Source: Lagopus muta
Taxonomy: Eukaryota; Chordata; Aves; Galliformes; Phasianidae
Reading direction: 5' to 3'
DNA length: 64,000 bases
Assembly (NCBI RefSeq): GCF_023343835.1
Contig: NC_064447.1
Coordinates: forward strand, 10,250,501-10,314,500
This document shows, in pieces, positions 45,042 through 57,200 of the stretch; within the stretch, counting starts at the first letter, position 1; each line of letters begins with the position of its first letter. The notes under the pieces are model-generated. The model saw only the letters and a program-made list of their open reading frames with translations, searched no databases and was not told where the DNA came from. The position numbers and the translations under genes are program-made.

Positions 45042-45280
45042 GGCGCGGCCCGCCGCGGCTCCTCACGCCGCCCGCCGGAAGTGCTGCCGGTCCGTCCGTG
45101 CGCCTAAATGCTCCGGGCTGCGTCCACTTCCGCCGCCTGGCAAGGGGGGGGGATATGGGAGGGCTGCGCACTCCGCACACCGCTCCGGCCGCCCCGCGCC
45201 CTACGTTCCGCTCGCCTCCGTGGTCCCACTCGGCCCCCTCCCTGCACGGGGTCCCCCCCGCTGGCATCCCAAAAGGGCTG
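44770..45280 (-). promoter_or_regulatory. DRG2: DRG2 CpG-rich promoter
   Basis: High CpG density spans DRG2 exon 1 and flanks. Two ETS-type sites face each other upstream of the ATG: CCGGAAGTG on the plus strand at 45075-45083 and CGGAAGTG on the minus strand at 45125-45132. No TATA box is seen. This is the usual layout of a housekeeping promoter with a very short 5' UTR. Confidence 0.75.
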
Positions 45281-45379
45281 ATGGAGGAAAGGATACGTGG
45301 CACAGAGCCCGCAGGATGCGTTAGGGCCAGGGATTGAGCTTCCCCCCACCACAGCGATCCCCCGTCCACTGTTAAAGGC

Positions 45380-45640
45380 AATGGGATTCTTGAACCCTTG
45401 GATTGGTGGTCGTTAAGCAGCAACCCAAAAAAAGGGTTGTTAATCACCAGGATAGGCTCCTCAGGGATGTGGGTTGAGTCACCATCCCTGGATGTGTTTA
45501 AAACCCATTTGGATGTGGTGCTCAGAGACATGATTTAAGTGGAGGGCTGTTAGTTAGGGCAGCATGGTTAGGTTTTTGTTGGAAAAGACCTTAAAGATCA
45601 TTGAGTCCAACCGGAACGATTATATGATTCTATGAATTTG
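45380..45640 (+). repeat. CR1 LINE 3' fragment between DRG2 and GID4
   Basis: CR1 features in order: AGGCTCCTCAGGGATGTGGG, TTGAGTCACCATCCCTGG, TTTAAAACCCATTTGGATGT, GTGCTCAGAGACATG, then TTGGAAAAGACCTTAAAGAT and TATGATTCTATGA. It carries an intact-looking 3' end but is 5'-truncated, and sits about 0.35 kb upstream of the DRG2 start. Confidence 0.92.
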
Positions 45641-47150
45641 TCCTCAAGCAGGGAGATGAAGCACAGCTGTTCCCATGAGCCGATCAGCGCTGCCGTTAAC
45701 AAACACACACAGATACAGGCCTCTTAAATAGATTTTGTTTTTAATTTGGACGTTGATAACTCCGCAAAATACTTCTCCCAGTCCCTTTTCCAAAGTACAT
45801 CCATAAATATACCAATTCTTCAGCCAACACTGTTAAAAAAAAGAACTCACACCTTTTTCAGAAGCCGCGGATCCCCCGTCACTCCCTCTCCCAGCACCTC
45901 ACCCATTAGTCGCCTTCCACCACAATGTGACGTACTGAACAGCTCTTCAGCTCATCAAACAACTCAAAGAAAAAGAAAATCAAAACCAAGGCTTTAGAGA
46001 AATCCTGAACACAGGCAGCCCTTCACATCACTGTTCCCTGTCCCTAACACGTCTTACTGAGGCCGGTTGGGATTTCAGCTCAAGTGTTTCAAGTCTGCTG
46101 CCATGAGACAGGCAGAGGTACATGGCAAGAACACTTCCTCCCCCTATCAGCTTTCACAGGAAAACTGCAGGGGAAATCTAGGGTAGATACATTACCGAAT
46201 GACCCCAGGAACCTTCCTAATCCAGCTTCTACAGACAACCACAGAACCAATTCAACTGAACAGCATCAGAAACCCGAGTGTAACACTGCACTAACAGCAC
46301 AGGGTGGTTACTGTCATTGCCAGCTCTGCACACAGCTCCTGAAAGCAACCTGCGGGGAAGGGTCTGCAGCCGTGCTGCCACCTTCCCTACAGCTCACCCC
46401 TCCACTTCTCACAGCTGAGCAGCACCATTGGTTTCAGTCTCAAAACCAGGACATCTCCCAGCACCACGCATGCAGAAACGCCTTTCCTCACTTCCCTGCA
46501 GCCCAAGTTTCTCCCAGAGCAGAATAAAAGCAGAATCTGTTTCTATGCTTCCCTACTCACACCAGCATCCCCCTCCTCCAGCTCCTCAGCCTTTGTGCAA
46601 CACTACAAATCCACCTGCAACGAACGACCAGGACAACAGCACACACTTGCTCCACTCTCCCGTCTCCATCCGCAGGCAGGGCTGCTGGTTCTGGGGCCCA
46701 GGACTCACCCACAGAGAGCAGCCCACAGAAGGGCACTTCCAGCACTGCATCATTTCCCAACAGCCCCACCGCCTCTCCAACGTGCACAACCCCAGCTTGG
46801 TGCATACAAAACAGGCTCACTGAGACCCAAACCCACTCCTGTTAAGGTTCACACTAGCAACTCAGCTGCTGCGCAGTACCCCACCTGCTGCCAAAAGGAA
46901 GCAGAAAACAAAACCCAAACAACCAACACAAGGGATGCAGAGGGCTTTGCTTTCCTCTCTCAGGCAGCAAATCCATCCTCAGCACCCGCCCTGTCAGCAC
47001 TGAAGCAGGGCTGCTTCAGGGGGGCGTTTTCAAACAGCCTGCAAAACACCAGCCAAACTCGCACAGAAGCCCTGCAGGGGTGACTGACACATTAAATATA
47101 CAACTGAGGCCAGCTTTTAAAACGTCTTGGAAAATAACCTGCACACGCAT

Positions 47151-47166
47151 ACACACACACACACAC
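47151..47166. repeat. Short (AC)8 repeat
   Basis: Eight AC dinucleotides preceded by an imperfect CACACGCAT run, in the 3' flank of GID4. Confidence 0.85.
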
Positions 47167-47517
47167 TTTGGCACACAAGCCTTAAGTTATATCACTTGAA
47201 ACATTTCGAAGTCAGAGAGATATTGAATTGGGATTTTTTGTTTTCTTTTTTTTTTGCCTTGCATAAAGGTATCAAGCAGTGGTGTTGGTGCAGCATGAGG
47301 GTTGAGTACAAATGCTGAACAGTTCAAGCTGTTTGTGTGGTGCTGCTCAACGCTTGCACTCCAATTACTGTCCCAAAGCAGAAGCTAGCTGAATACATAC
47401 ACGAATATAAAAACTAACATAGACATTCCTGGTTTTCAATGTGAAAACGGTAAAATGTAACTGAGTAATTGTGCATTTGCCATAGGGTCCTTGGGAAAAG
47501 GAACCATAAAAATATTT

Positions 47518-47565
47518 TCTTTTTTTTTTTTTTAATAAAAGTTTGTTTTTTCTTTTTCTTTAAAC
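47518..47565. repeat. T-rich low-complexity run
   Basis: Two T-rich runs flanking TTTAATAAAAG. Read on the minus strand it is ATTAAA followed by a genomic A tract, so oligo-dT based transcript ends mapped here would be suspect. Confidence 0.7.
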
Positions 47566-48317
47566 CCTTAACTTAATTAAAGAGCAAATTATACACCTAT
47601 AAGCAGAGTTCAGAACCACTTTACTGACAGCCCGGAAGTCCATACATCAAACTAATTCCCAGTGGCAATTCCAGACACTGGAACAGCTCTCGGCTCCAAG
47701 GGGCCGGTGTTCCTGAAAGATCTGCAGCTCTGGCTAACCTCATTAGCCAGCAGGAAGCAAAGACTCGTTCAACCCTCATCCATCTCAGCCAACACTCCCT
47801 TGACAGACTGCAGCCGAGCAGCTGCCTGCCAAGCAGAGCCTCACACACGCGGCCGTGCCTGGCTCTGGGAGCATCAGAGCTGGCAATCTGGGTAAGAAAC
47901 CTGAGTCCTGGCGATTTCAACCCATATCAGGCTGTAACAAGGAGAATACAAGCACCAAGCTTATGTTTTCTTATTACTCAGAGAATAGACCGATTCCAGC
48001 TACTGAGAAACAGCTTCCAGAAGGAGAGCCAGGAGGAGTTTCAGTGACAGAGAAACTAGCTGTGCAATAAGAAAGTGCATTTAAAGGTATCTTAAAACCA
48101 GATTAAAGATCAAATCGCCACTCGACAGGAGGGAGAATTAAGCTCCAGCAGCCATGCTCCTTGGGCTGGTGGGTTAACATTCAGGCTCTCTCTCTTGCGA
48201 GTCCGAGGGGCAGGAGAGAAGCGTGCCTTCCCGTGCTCCGGCAGGGACACAGTCCTCCTGGCAGGCCATGCTCTCCTGCCCCATTTGCTTCTGTGCAGTA
48301 TCAGTTCTGGACAGCTG

Positions 48318-51300
48318 TCATCGGAATTCATAGATAGGAGCGCTGTGCTCAGGAACATGAGTTAAATTCAATGACTGATACCTGGGAGAGAGGAAAAAGA
48401 TGGATGAGGAGATTACACAGAGCAACGGAACCCCCCACCTCCAGCTAAGAGCTCCTGTCCAGCAGCTGCAGCCAGGTGGGCTCTCCCTTTCCTTTGGGAC
48501 AGTCTTGGAGGTGTTCAAGCAATGGCTTTTCAGTGGTGCCAAACCCCTGGCAGGACTCAGCTTCATTCCTCATTTCCATTCCCACATCTTGAAGCTACCT
48601 GCAGCCAGGCTGCCATCGAGCAGGGCTGACTGCGGGCTTTGGACACCTTTTGAAGTTTGACAACTTTCATGTTCAAACAGTGTTTGCTTCAACTGAAAAT
48701 TAGACTCAAATCTTTCAAAGCTTAGCTTAAGGGGATTCATCTGAAAGCCTCCCAGGCACCTTCCTTCCTTCTGAGAGCTTCCAGACACCCTACAGATTCG
48801 CTCGCTGTGCGTGACAAATATCTTTATTATTTATCCAAAGCTAGGGAAAAGAGCTCTCACAGCTACTTGTCAGATAGCTCTAACAAAAAAAAAAACACCA
48901 CCACCACCAATTAACTTTGACTGTTCCCTGCATCTTGCAACAACACCTCAAGCACCTTGGAGTACAAAGCACTGGCCTAACAAGACACCTGCCTGAAGGG
49001 AGCAGCAGGAGAGCTGTTACAGGTGAGAAGGCACTGAAGCTCCCTCTCCCAGGTCCCTCTGATATCTTCTGAAGGGCCAAAGCACAGAGAAGCTCAGAGC
49101 CTGAACGACTTAAGGCTTTTACAGGCAATCCCAACAAAGGTTTGCAGGCTGGAGCTGGATAGACGCTAACAGCGAACCACAGTTGGGGTCTGCCTCCCAG
49201 CACCTCACAAACACATCAGATCATTGCTTCACTGCTCCACAGCACGTTTCCATACAGTGTTTCTCTGCAGCATGCTGCCAGCTCAGTTACCATCAGCCAT
49301 GCAAAAGGCAGCACTTTAAACCACACAGATGGGCCAAGCACATAGACCGACCCTCCCTCCCCATCGGGGTCCAGCCACCAGACCAAATCCCCTCCCCACC
49401 AAAATAAGTGTGCTGCCTGGCTGCTCCCAGGACTGCAGATGGGCAGGAGAGGAGTCCCTGCTTTGTCTGAGGAGGCACCCTAAAAGGAAGCAAGGCTCCT
49501 TACCATTCTGAACTCCTATGGTAGTAATAGCCTTCTATAGACGCTGCTGACTTCTGGAAGCAGATGTAATAGAAACCAGCAAAGGAAGCACCGCTGATGT
49601 CTTTGATAGTGTGGTCTGGCACTAGGAACTGTTCCTGCTCACAAAACATAAGTTGCATTTAGAAATGCTGGTCAAATATCCCCTCCCTCACCCAAACTGG
49701 CCCTCCCAAGTTGAGTACCAGCACCTATTAACACAAAGCACTCCTGGGTGAGCATTCCCTGCATTCCTAGCAGCCCAGACCAGGACTTCTGTGGTGTTTT
49801 TTTTACCACCTGGCATTGCAAGCACCTTACAGGGAAGCAAGAACTGAGAGCAAAACCACTTTTAAAGAGCACACACAATCAATTTTAGTCCAACACCTGC
49901 CCCTTCCAAACCAGAGGCCAGTCACAAAATCAACAATCAGAGCTGCCTGAGGATCCCCTCCCTTCACAGCTGCACAAAGCAGTCGAGAGAGAGGACTCAA
50001 CCCAGCTGTAGAGCCAAGAGGACTGGTCAGCAAACTGCCATCAAACCCAGGCCCAGCACAGAGGCTGGAGACACTGATTCTCTCAGCATCTGGAGAATCA
50101 CTAAGCATGATGATGTTCTTGTTGTGTTTTCAGGTATGACTGCAGCCCTTAAGGATGCAATCAGCTGACTAGACAGGAGTCACACTGGGATTTGCAAATA
50201 TGGCAGGTTAATGAGGTCAGATAGGGCAAGATCTTTCATTAGGCCAGCACCAGTAGCTGAGAAAGCTTTCAAGTCCCTGTCAGTCACTTGTAAGCAGCTC
50301 ATCGGAGAAGGCAGCACACAGTTTACCTTCCATCTCATGAAGACATAGTCCCCGTTTTTCAGATCCTCATAATCAAAGTCATCAGAGTTAAATGTTTTTG
50401 CATACTGGTAGAAAGCTTGGAATTTCCCCTAGAACAAAAGAAAAACAAGTAAACACAAAAACCAGGAGGCTTACTCCAGGAAAAGTGCTTACTAGTGCCA
50501 GCTGCTATTCTGGAGGAAAAAAAAGAGGACCTCCTCACTGAAGGGATTGCACTTCCCTCAGAGCAGCACTGAGTGCATGCCCCAGGACTAGCACAGGGCA
50601 ACAAGGACTGCAGCCATCTGCAACCACATCCAGCCTGGTTGCAGAAGGTCCTGCACTTCTTGGGGTGTATACATGTTGACAAAAATATAACAAACATCAG
50701 TCTGGCAAGCGGCAGCAAAGGTCAAGGCAGCAAAATAATCAGCCAGCTGCTGTGGCCCTGATCCAGGGCACACCCTGGCCTGGTGAGAAGGCGGAGGTTG
50801 CTGGTGCCACAAGACACAGGTGCCTGTGCCAGAGGAGCACCTTGCCCTTTCTCCACTTTGTTTTGCACCAAGAGTTCAAAGCAAGGAGCGTGTTCTCATA
50901 GGAATGAAAGAGATGGAAATTGCTCCTGCTTCCCTTCCAAGTCCAGGGCCAACAACTGCATAGCAAGACATCCTCTCCATTCCTAGAGGTCTCAGCTCAG
51001 TCTGCTGAAGAGACCTCCAGACACCAAGACTCTGGCAGAGGGAGGAGGGCACCCCAAAGGAGAGCTCCTTGCATGGGCACTCTCAGTACCTCACCTATAT
51101 CAGCTGCTCAGCCAGGACTGCATCAGACCTGCATGTGGCCCCTGATTTATTTACCCAGTGTTTACGATCCACGTCTTCATCAGCATCCCACTTGCGTGTT
51201 AAGAAAGGGTGCTTTTTACTGATTATTTCCCCTTCAAAGAAAGTAGTTAGGGTTGGGTACTCCTAGGAGAGAACAGAGGTAAGATCATTTGTCACTTAGT

Positions 51301-53782
51301 GGCCCGAACTCAGCAAAAGGCAGCATCTCACAGCAAGGGCTCCAGGCTTGTCAAGGATCTTGGAGAAGCACAGTAAGAAGTGTCACACCCATGAAACACC
51401 TCTCACTGGCTGTTCAGCACACAGCACACCACGCTGGATGGATGCAGACAGAAGCACATAAAGATCTGAATTGTTTAGGTTATGTTTTCTTCTGGCACAA
51501 AGCTGACTGTAGGGTCAGGCTGGGTTCTGCTCAGACCCTAAGGGATGCCAGATAAGCTTCCTTCCTTCAGGTCTCCCATCAAGGCCCATCATATTTGCTC
51601 CATATGCCAAGAACAGCAGACTTAAGCCATTAACCTATTTAGCAGTCAATTCTGCTGCATGGTCAATCCCTTTGCTTCCTCCTTCTAGTGGTAGCTTCTC
51701 CTACCTCACCAGGAAAAAGAAAAGCCTTTGAACAGCATCTTCCCATGCTGTTTTGCAATTAGCACTCACCTCTGTAAGGCCTTTAATCTTCAAGTATCCA
51801 CAGAGATAGGAGTTTTCCATGTCCACATGCTAGAAAAAAAGTGCAAAGTCCCACTATTAGCACGCACAAGAAGGCACTCAATTGATCCAAAGCTATTTCT
51901 AACCCCAAGGGCCTCCAAGGCTCGATTCTGCTTCAGTTGGTACAGACCACCCAGCTCACAGCCACCCCAAGGCTGGGGGGGCTTGGGAAGAGGATTTAAA
52001 GGTGCTCAGCCATCTTCTCATGGCCTGGCTGCTTTCAGCTCTTCCCACTCTCAGTCAGAGGTCTCTGCCTCACATCCAGACCTGGCACACAAAGCCTTTT
52101 CAGAAGGCAGGTGACGTCTTATGCATCTTCCCCAGATCTAATGCTTTGGTGTCACTCCTCTTGTAAGTTCCTGAGCTGCATCTTGCCGCTTCTGCTATGC
52201 AGAAATGAAGCAGTGGGATGCTTCTGCTCTGAGCGCCTTTCAAGCAGGGGGATTTTCCAAGCCTTCCCCTGCCATCTCCAGATTGGTTTTCAATGCAAGA
52301 AGCGAATTATTTAGAGAAGTGCAAGCATCAGCTGTGGGAAGATGGCTTTTCCCCACCTGTGATCAAAGAAAAGCCACATTTCTCTGTGCCGAGCACAGGG
52401 AGAGCAGGCAGCCATCTCTTCTCATCCAACAAGCACAGAACAGCATTTTTTAGCACAAAGATAGAGCCAGCCTCTGTGAGAAAGCAGCATGCAGTGAACT
52501 AAACAGCCATAGGATGTCTCCATCAGAGCAAACCGTAGCGGGTACACTTGTGCTGTTGACAAGTGGAAGACTGGATGAGAAAGCAGAGGGCATAACTCAC
52601 ACTGCCCCATCTGCAGACCCTGGGGCTCTGACTTCACTTCTCAGTGCCAAGCCATGCATCACGCTGCATCACTGCTGCACACCCAGCCTGGGTCCCTCGA
52701 TCTGACACCACCAAAGCAGGAGCAGGGCTGTGATTTGCCATAGGGAAGCATGCATCAGATGTCTGGTTTCCCCACGCACTAACGACCCCACACCGCTACC
52801 CAAAGTGAGCGTGCCAGTGCCTCTGACTAAAAATGAAGCATGCAGGGTGATGGTGACTCCAGAGAGGATTAGGAAAGCCCCATTCTCCAGAACTGTCTGG
52901 TTGCATTCCCAGTACAGCAGAACTGCTGCACTCCTCCCTTGGTTCCCCACACAGCCACCAGCACCACGGGATGAGGAACCCAAACTCCAGCACAGAGACT
53001 TGGATCCTAGCTGAATTCCAGCTAGGCCTGAAATACAGGCTGCCCCGCTGCTGGGGACTTCCTGGGCACCTCCCAGCACAGGGCAGGCTCCCACCCTTCC
53101 TCCTGGCAGCCCAGAGGCACACGGGCACCCCAAGGCTGAGGGGAATGAGGAAGAGACCTCGTGTTAGGTATCTCAGCAGCCACAAGGACAAATAGGGGCA
53201 AAAGTGTGAGAGGAAATGGGAAGAGATCCCTGGTTAGGGATCCTATCAGTCCTGAGGGGAAAAAGGAAATGAAGCTGAGAGGGGAGAGGAGCACAGAGCC
53301 GGGTGGGAGGCTGCCAGAAGGTTCGGACCCACTCAGAGAGATCTGAGGAATCGGGGAAAGGAGCCACGAGAAAAACAGGAGACTGAGGGCCCGCGGAGGT
53401 CCAGGAAAGGGGCTCCCGAACCAGGGGGTGCCGAAGGAACGGGGAGGACTCGGGGAAAGGCGTTCCAAAGGAGCGCGGGGAGCACCGCCCGCCCGGCTCT
53501 GCGGCCGTCAGGGGAAGGCCCGAGGCCCAGCGAGGGGAAACGCAGCCCGGCCCGAGGGCGGCCCCTCACCTGCATGACGACCTCCACCTCGTAGGCGTTA
53601 CCCTTGCTGCGCTGCTGCCCGCGGAACTTGGCGCCACTGTACAGCAGCGAGGTGGCCACGCCGGGCTGCGCCGTGTTGATGGGAGGCGGCGGCACCAAGC
53701 TGCTGGCGGCCGCCCCGGAGGGAGCCGAGGAGGCCGAACCCGCGGCTCCGCCCGCGCGGCACCGCTCGCTGCGCACCGGCAT
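48318..53782 (-). CDS. GID4: GID4, Pro/N-degron receptor of the CTLH E3 ligase, complete
   Basis: Substrate receptor of the GID/CTLH ubiquitin ligase; its beta barrel binds N-terminal proline degrons. Six coding exons: 53570-53782, 51770-51829, 51155-51262, 50327-50428, 49504-49634, 48318-48381, total 678 bases, 225 residues plus stop. The first exon has the low-complexity Ser/Ala/Pro start and the conserved PPPPINT and TSLLYSG segments. From there the protein is nearly identical to human. Glu162 and Tyr183 match human Glu237 and Tyr258, which contact the degron, at a constant offset of 75. Human GID4 has 300 residues because of a longer N-terminus; here the first in-frame ATG is the one given, so that extension is absent or starts elsewhere. 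The C-terminus is APIYEFR. All borders are GT/AG and in phase. Confidence 0.97.
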
Positions 53783-54212
53783 CTCGGGAGGATCCCCGGG
53801 AGCCAGCGTGGCCGGGGCTCAGCGGCCGCCGCCGGGGCCGCCGCCCGCGCTCCGCTCCCTTCACGCCCAGGCCGCCACCACCGCCGCCGCCTGGCTCGGG
53901 GCCTCCCGGCAACGCCTCCGCGCTCTCCCATTGGCCCTCGCGGCCCTGCGGGAGGGCGGGACGGAACGCTGATTGGCGAAGAGCTCTTCCTCCCGGCACG
54001 CTTTGCCGCGAGGGCTGCTGGGAAGCGTAGTTTCTTCTCCCCGCGCCTCACGCGACGGGACGGCTGAAGGGGCAAAACGCGTTCTCCGCGCGGATTGGTC
54101 GGCGCGGGGGCAGCATGGCGGCGCCCGGGGCGACGCGTTGAGGCGAGGGAGGCTGCTCCGTTTCCCCTCCGCGCGCGGCTCCTCCTGGTTTTCCTCTGCT
54201 CTCCCCGCCGCG
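53783..54212. promoter_or_regulatory. Divergent CpG-rich promoter of GID4 and ATPAF2
   Basis: The start codons of GID4 (minus) and ATPAF2 (plus) are only 430 bases apart, inside one CpG-rich block that runs from about 53.4 to 54.4 kb. It holds three minus-strand CCAAT boxes (53930-53934, 53972-53976, 54094-54098), GC boxes and a ZNF143/THAP11-type site, and no TATA. The same head-to-head pair is found in mammals, so this is a conserved bidirectional promoter. Confidence 0.88.
54014..54031 (-). promoter_or_regulatory. ZNF143/THAP11-type (SBS) motif
   Basis: The minus strand reads ACTACGCTTCCCAGCAGC, close to the ACTACAATTCCCAGCATGC consensus, mid-way between the two start codons. This motif is typical of bidirectional housekeeping promoters. 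Confidence 0.7.
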
Positions 54213-57200
54213 ATGTGGCGCCGCCGCCGCCTCCTGCAGGCCCTGGGTCGCCTCCCGGCTCTTGCAGCCCGGGGCCGCCCGCTGGGGCCGGGCGGGGGTC
54301 GAGCTTACGCCCCTCCAGCAGGTGAGGTGCGGCCCCCCGGGAGGGCTTCGGATCCCCGTCTGAGAGGGGGGAGCTCGGCGGGGGGGTCCTGAGGGCGTTT
54401 CGTGAGAGACCCCCCGTCAAGGTCACCTGAGGGTTGGGGGGGGGTGTCGGGTTCTGGCCTTCAGAATGGGCTGGACAAAGTGAGAAGTGATAAAATCCGC
54501 TCCGAATTGGGTAAGGAGGCTGTGGGGCCTCGCTCTGAGCTGTTGCTTTTCCATTCGTGGATTTGAAGGTTTTCTTTGGTTGTGGATGGGATGGCAATGA
54601 CCTCCTCCACCCCTTCCCAGGCGTGGCTCAGGCATGTGCTGGGTTGTGCGACCTCTCTACAGATCTTGCTCGAAACACGTGGATGGGAGGGTGGTAATCG
54701 TGTTTCATTGAAGCGTGGTGGAGCCATTCGGAGCCCACTGAGGGGCCTCTCAGGTGCCAGAATCCTCTCAGATCTGTGCTCCACCAGCATGGCATTTCCT
54801 GAGGCCCTGAAACTTTCAGGGGGCCGAGAATGAGTGCATCCCCTTCCCTCTCCCTGCTAGGCCCATGTTGGCAGGGAGCAGTGCACAGTGACAGTCAGCT
54901 AGGAGATGGATTAAATGGGCTCAGCATTTATGAGCTGGTTGTAATTGTCATGGGAATCATGCAGACTCTTCCTGCCTTAAGTGGGTGAGATGAGTCCAGC
55001 AGCACTCCCTCCCACATAAACCAAGCTCTTGGGATTTTGCTGGCAGTGCTTGGAGTGGTGCTGGTATGAAAACAGGCTCCTTGGAAAGCAGAGCAGCAGT
55101 TCCCTGTGCTCACCGTGCTGGGGAGCAGGTGTGCACCTGAGCTGCTGGGTGGGATGTGTGGGCTGCGGTGAGCTGAGGGCAGTGATTCCTCCCCAGTGAC
55201 TCAGCTGCCGTGTGCAACATGTCTGACACATGATCCTGCTGCTGTGCACAGGGTTCCTGGCTCCTGCAGGCGGTGTCTGCAAGAAACCTGCTCATATGGG
55301 TGGTCAGGGTAGCTGGGGCACTGCTGTGGGTGTCGTCAGTATCGTGACATCTCCCAGGTTGCATAGAGCTTACTAAAATGGAGGGTGGCTGGGGAGTGGA
55401 TGAATGAGCAGGATTTCGTGACAGTTGTGTGGGCTGCAGCAGCTCTGAGGACTCCCTGTGTTCTGACCTGTGACTGGGAGAAGGGAAGGGGACCAAACCT
55501 CTTCTCACTACTCTTTCAACTGCTCTGTTTTCAACCCCCAGAGAGGAAGCGGTTTTACCAGAATGTGAGCATCTCACAAGGAGAAGGTGAGTGCAGGGGA
55601 GGGCTGGTACTCATGCAGGGAGTTTTCACCACAAGGCAGTGGCACGCCTGCAGCCCCTGTTGTGCAAGTGGGCTGTTTGTCACCAGCATGCTTTGTCCTT
55701 TTGTCATTTGTAGTAAAACCACGTGGTGGGAAAGTTTCCAGCATCATTTGGGGGAAGGGCAATGTCAAAATGCTGATGATGGTTGGAAACTTGCTGATTC
55801 CATGCCCCTTTCAGCTCCAGCTCTGAGCTTGTTCCCTCTATGGGGTAGTCTGTTGTTCCTTAGTGCGTGCTCCTTTTTAATTCCCCAGGATTTCTACTCT
55901 GATTCCCCAGGAGGCTTTGAAATCAACCTGGACCACCGGAAGCTGAAAACACCCCAGGCCAAACTCTTCACTGTCCCCAGTGAGGCCTTGGCCATTGCAG
56001 TGGCAACAGAATGGGACTCTCAGAAAGACACCATCAAGTTCTACACTATGCACCTGGTGAGCACAGCAGGTCAGAGTGGTGAAGCACAAAAATGGTCTCC
56101 AGAGGCAGAACACAGAGAGAGCAGGCTGTCCTAATGTCAGTTGAAGTGGGAACAGGAGTTCAGCACCTTGGCTGAGCACTCTGGACAACTTGAGGCTGTA
56201 CAGGCAGCTGGGTACTGGCTAGAGACTGGGAAGGAAACTTGTGTCACTGGGGAGTTTGAGAAGGGGCTCGAGAGCATTTCTGGGGACAGCAAGGGGTATG
56301 AGGAAGCTGGATAAATCCTATTATATGAGCCATGGTCTGGCTCTAAGATTCCCTCTTAAGTGAGCTGCTTGATTCTGGGAGTCTGTCCCAGATTCTTCTG
56401 CTTATGCTTGACCTAGTACAGTGGAAGCTGCTGCTTCCTCAAGCCTTGGATACCAGTGATTTCAGCTGCCTTTATCCTGCAGACCACACTGTGCAACACA
56501 GCTCTGGACAATCCCACTCAGCGAAACAAAGTGCAGCTGATCCGTGCAGCTGTGAAGTTCCTGGAGACTGACACTCTCTGGTAAGAGACTGTGGGATGCA
56601 CTGGCACAGAGGAGGGGTTGTCCTGTTGCTGAGTGGTTTTTTGGAAGAGAGGTTGAGAGAACTGAGGGAAAATGTCTGGTCTAACAAAGTCATTGCAGGG
56701 CCCTGGTCTGTCCTGGCTTTGGCCCAGGGGTTTGAATTAGTTTAGTCCAGTCCTATGTTCACAAATCTAGTGGAACTCCATGCATTTAAAGGGCATAGAT
56801 ATGAAGGAGAACAGAGATCTGCTCCTCTGTTGAAATTTGTTTTGGAGACGTCCATGTTGGGCAGGGGGCAGGAGCTGCAAGAAATGAGGATTTCCTTGGC
56901 AGAAAAGCTAAGAAAGGCTTGGGAGAATGTCATCCCAGTGCCCTGGCACTCCTGTACCATAAAGGCGTAGGGAGCTTGGATTACCTGTACTCGTAACAAA
57001 ATGGACTTTGCTCTTTAAAGCTCTTGTGGGTTGTAGAATCCAGCCTGCCCAAGCTCATATCTCACAGTCCCACCTTCTGAGGTGTCCACTAGCAACTGCT
57101 CTGCTCCTGAAGAGAAAGGGAAACACCTTGCTCTTTGTTTGGGACTTTATGGTGTTGGGCTGGTCTGGGTGGTGGCTGGTGAGTGCTGAGCCGAGCCACT

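Larger units (their letters stand above)
45641..48317 (-). other. GID4: GID4 3' UTR and intergenic spacer (no coding gene seen)
   Basis: No protein is recognised on either strand. Since mammalian GID4 has a long 3' UTR, much of this may be transcribed. Minus-strand ATTAAA hexamers occur at 47531-47536, next to an A-rich tract, and near 45740; I cannot tell which is used. It also holds a CA repeat near 47.16 kb and a T-rich run near 47.53 kb. Confidence 0.55.

Noticed and set aside
48470-48545. CR1-like words (GGAGGTGTTCAAG) in GID4 intron 5
   Set aside because: Only one short match and no CR1 context on either side; could be chance.
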